From contig OZ255624.1 of assembly GCA_965276675.1 (NCBI GenBank), positions 372,001-436,000 on the forward strand: a stretch of DNA of 64,000 nucleotides. Reading direction: 5' to 3'. Origin of the DNA: G965276675 sp965276675. GTDB lineage: Bacteria; Acidobacteriota; Terriglobia; Terriglobales; Acidobacteriaceae. Below are positions 61,932-64,000 of this stretch, in pieces. A model generated the notes under the pieces. That model saw only the letters and a program-made list of their open reading frames with translations, did not search any database and had not been told where the DNA came from. Within the stretch, counting starts at the first letter, position 1. The number at the start of each line of letters is the position of its first letter. Position numbers and translations under genes: made by a program.

Positions 61932-62187
61932 CCACGACTTCTATCGCGGGCGACTTGCGATTTCGGATCTATACAGTTACGGTTAGGCGAGTGCGGTGCG
62001 GGCCATTGTGTGGCGATTGCCCTTACTGACGGCGCAGTCTATGGGCTAGGAGACGCACTCCCTCAAAGAGATCTAGAATATCACGCGAAACGGGCACTTC
62101 ATGCACTTCGCGATCCAAATCCGTGTGTATTCTGTATAATCCGGCCCATTTATTAGATGTATGAGAACCGGATTCGTTGCGAGGCGA
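61932..62187. other. dnaG-rpoD intergenic region
   Basis: About 256 bases between dnaG and rpoD. It may hold a promoter for rpoD, but no clear -35/-10 pair is seen on the minus strand. On the plus strand TATAAT (62135-62140) has no matching -35. Confidence 0.45.
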
Positions 62188-63972
62188 CTACTCGGAGTTG
62201 CAGGCACCATAACGAGCTTCGTAAAAGAGTGGCTCGACTTGTCGCATTTCGACTGCCAATTCGACTGCGCGAGTGAAGTCGCCTTTACGTTGGGCTTGGG
62301 CGATTTGACTTCTAATCTGTCGGAGCTGGCGCTCTAAGAACGTATGGCGTAGCTCTCTCAGAGCTGATTCAAGACCTTCCTTGTCGACTGCCCCTCCTTC
62401 AAGCATTAGCAGTTGGGCCAGCAACGGTCTGCCATTTTCCCGGTCCAGCGCGTCAAGCGCGTCGGCACAGGTGCGACGACAGAGCAGCCTCAGGATCTCT
62501 GACGAACTGAGCTCTTCGAAATGCTCTGGCCGAGCTTCAAAGGCCGCCAAGATTTGCTGGAAGATCGGGCCATCGAGAGGCGTGGCCAGTGCCCGCAGCA
62601 GGATGCGCTCGCACTCGCTTAAGGAATCCAGGGCGGATGGCATGATCCCCTCGCGGCGCTTGGATGCGGCGGTCTTCAGCTCGTCCCGCACCAGGGCCGA
62701 GTCGATCCCGAGCTTCTGGGCGGCATCTGCGGCAAATTCGTCCCGGCTGATGGCGCTGGGCATGCGCCGGATGTGCGGCAGCAGGAAGTTGACGGCGGCG
62801 ATCTTGGCCTCGGGCGTACGGGGAGGAAAGAGCTTGCGGGCGCGGTCGATCAGGTACTCGGAATGGCGGATAGCGCCGCGCAGTGCCTCGGCATAGGCTT
62901 TCACGCCGCGCTCGCGGATGAATCGATCAGGGTCAAGGCCGCCTTCGAGGGTGACGACGCGGACCTCGAAACCCTCTTCGGTGAGCAGCGAAATCGACTT
63001 TTCGGCGGCGTTGGCGCCCGCAGTATCCGGGTCGAAGTTGACGACGATGCGCGTGGCGTAGCGGCGCAGCAGACGCACCTGCTGCTCGGTAAAGGCCGTG
63101 CCGCTCGTTGCCAGCACATTGGGAATGCCGGCCGCGAAGACCGAGATACAGTCCATCTGGCCCTCGACCAGCAGGGCGAAGTTACCCTGGCGGATCGCGG
63201 CTTTGGCTTTGTCGAGGTTGAAGAGCACCGTACCCTTGGAGTAGAGCGGGGTTTCGGGGCTGTTCAGGTACTTGGGACCGGCTTTCTCGTCGGTCTCCAG
63301 CGCGCGGGCGGTGAAGGCGATGACCCGGCCGGCCTCGTTGGCGATGGGAAAGGTGATGCGCTTGCGAAAGCGGTCGTACATGCGCCCGGGGCTGCCATCC
63401 TCCTGCTGCTTGAAGCCGAAGAGGCCGGAGAGGCGCAGCAGCTCGGGCGGCGCGGCGTTCCCCAGACGTTCGCGCAGACCGCTAAAGCCCTCCGGCGCGT
63501 AGCCGATGCGGAACTTCGCGATGATGTCGGCGACCAGGCCACGGCCGCTCAAATACTCACGGGCACGGGCACCCTCGGGCGCGTGCAACTGTTCCTGGAA
63601 CCAGGCAGTAGCTTGCTCATGCAGGTCGAGCAACTGGGCTCGCTGGCGGCTCTCCGCAGCCTCTTCTTCGGAGTGAAATTCGCGCTTTGGCAGCGGAATG
63701 CCGCATTTCGCTGCGACGATGCGAACGGACTCCGGGAAGCTGACCTTCTCGAGCTCCTGAATAAATTTGAAGACATCGCCCGAAACGCCGCAGCCGAAGC
63801 AATGGTAGAACTGCCGCGTTACGTGGACGGAGAAGGACGGCGACTTCTCCCCATGAAAAGGGCAGAGACCCTGGTAATTCTGCGCACCGGCCTTCTTCAG
63901 GCGCACGTATTCGCCAATAACACGGACGATGTCCGCCTGCTGCTTTACGGATTGGGTGAAGTCGGAGGGCAT
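62188..63972 (-). CDS. dnaG: DNA primase DnaG
   Basis: 594 residues. N-terminal zinc-binding CHC2 domain has ligands in GLCPFHGEKSPSF and FYHCFGCGVSGD. The TOPRIM catalytic domain shows ALLVEGQMDCISVF (the Glu) and RIVVNFDPDTAGANAAEKS (the Asp pair). A C-terminal DnaB-binding helical region follows. It synthesises RNA primers for replication. First gene of the dnaG-rpoD pair; bases 63973-64000 show no gene. Confidence 0.95.
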   Translation of the reverse strand: MPSDFTQSVKQQADIVRVIGEYVRLKKAGAQNYQGLCPFHGEKSPSFSVHVTRQFYHCFGCGVSGDVFKFIQELEKVSFPESVRIVAAKCGIPLPKREFHSEEEAAESRQRAQLLDLHEQATAWFQEQLHAPEGARAREYLSGRGLVADIIAKFRIGYAPEGFSGLRERLGNAAPPELLRLSGLFGFKQQEDGSPGRMYDRFRKRITFPIANEAGRVIAFTARALETDEKAGPKYLNSPETPLYSKGTVLFNLDKAKAAIRQGNFALLVEGQMDCISVFAAGIPNVLATSGTAFTEQQVRLLRRYATRIVVNFDPDTAGANAAEKSISLLTEEGFEVRVVTLEGGLDPDRFIRERGVKAYAEALRGAIRHSEYLIDRARKLFPPRTPEAKIAAVNFLLPHIRRMPSAISRDEFAADAAQKLGIDSALVRDELKTAASKRREGIMPSALDSLSECERILLRALATPLDGPIFQQILAAFEARPEHFEELSSSEILRLLCRRTCADALDALDRENGRPLLAQLLMLEGGAVDKEGLESALRELRHTFLERQLRQIRSQIAQAQRKGDFTRAVELAVEMRQVEPLFYEARYGACNSE

Positions 63973-64000
63973 GGTGGGGGACTGAAACTGAGTCTAATCT

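Noticed and set aside
62135..62140. A perfect TATAAT box on the plus strand between dnaG and rpoD
   Set aside because: No acceptable -35 at 16-18 bases and it would transcribe antisense into dnaG; likely chance.

Overview
This 64 kb window is chromosomal DNA from a GC-rich Gram-negative bacterium, most likely an acidobacterium of the Acidobacteriaceae/Terriglobales. The inference rests on two proteins of the acidobacterial type of secreted VWA protein, DUF6599-, DUF6677- and DUF4397-type proteins, a BBP2-like outer-membrane barrel ending in Phe, a MerR-like/TPR regulator and the dnaG-rpoD pair. No plasmid, prophage or CRISPR array is visible.

Layout. 0-1.4 kb: end of an Isc iron-sulfur cluster operon (fdx, iscX) and a YraN-type nuclease-like gene. 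1.4-10.2 kb: small membrane proteins, a CPA1 Na+/H+ antiporter with a DUF1275 protein, an M24 peptidase, a DUF6677 pair, a tandem GNAT protein and a GT39 glycosyltransferase. 10.6-16.6 kb: an AraC regulator divergent from an SDR, an aldo/keto reductase remnant, a GGDEF protein, an acyl-CoA dehydrogenase and a VOC protein. 16.6-19.3 kb: the TPR regulator, then a low-GC segment bounded by tRNA-Thr(CGU) and a damaged copy of its 3' part, which looks like an eroded island. 19.4-23.9 kb: amidohydrolase, MFS exporter with a promoter/terminator leader, DUF6599. 24-28 kb: an electron-transfer cluster of an octaheme cytochrome, Pro-rich and SHOCT lipoproteins, a monoheme cytochrome and a beta-barrel.

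28.5-41.5 kb: cell-wall amidase, an alaS with a tandem-repeat insertion, DUF429, a porin pseudogene with four frameshifts, recX, an S9 peptidase, and motA-motB behind a near-consensus sigma-28 promoter. 41.6-52.8 kb: secreted proteins, a phosphodiesterase, EamA, two VWA proteins, a cold-shock protein, bestrophin, 1-Cys peroxiredoxin and small unknown genes. 53-60.1 kb: phhA, phoU, YceI, a helix-hairpin-helix lipoprotein, a Rieske-FAD oxidoreductase, an A-type Fe-S carrier and DUF4397, with three 115-bp palindromic elements among them. 60.2-64 kb: rpoD and dnaG.

Most of the window is housekeeping or family-typical. The features most worth a second look are the 17-residue tandem repeats inside alanyl-tRNA synthetase, the three 115-bp elements (two of which supply stop codons of host genes), the tRNA-bounded island remnant, and the promoter/terminator unit upstream of the MFS exporter, which may be an attenuator or a small RNA. 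No gene cluster that I could defend as a wholly new multi-gene system was found.
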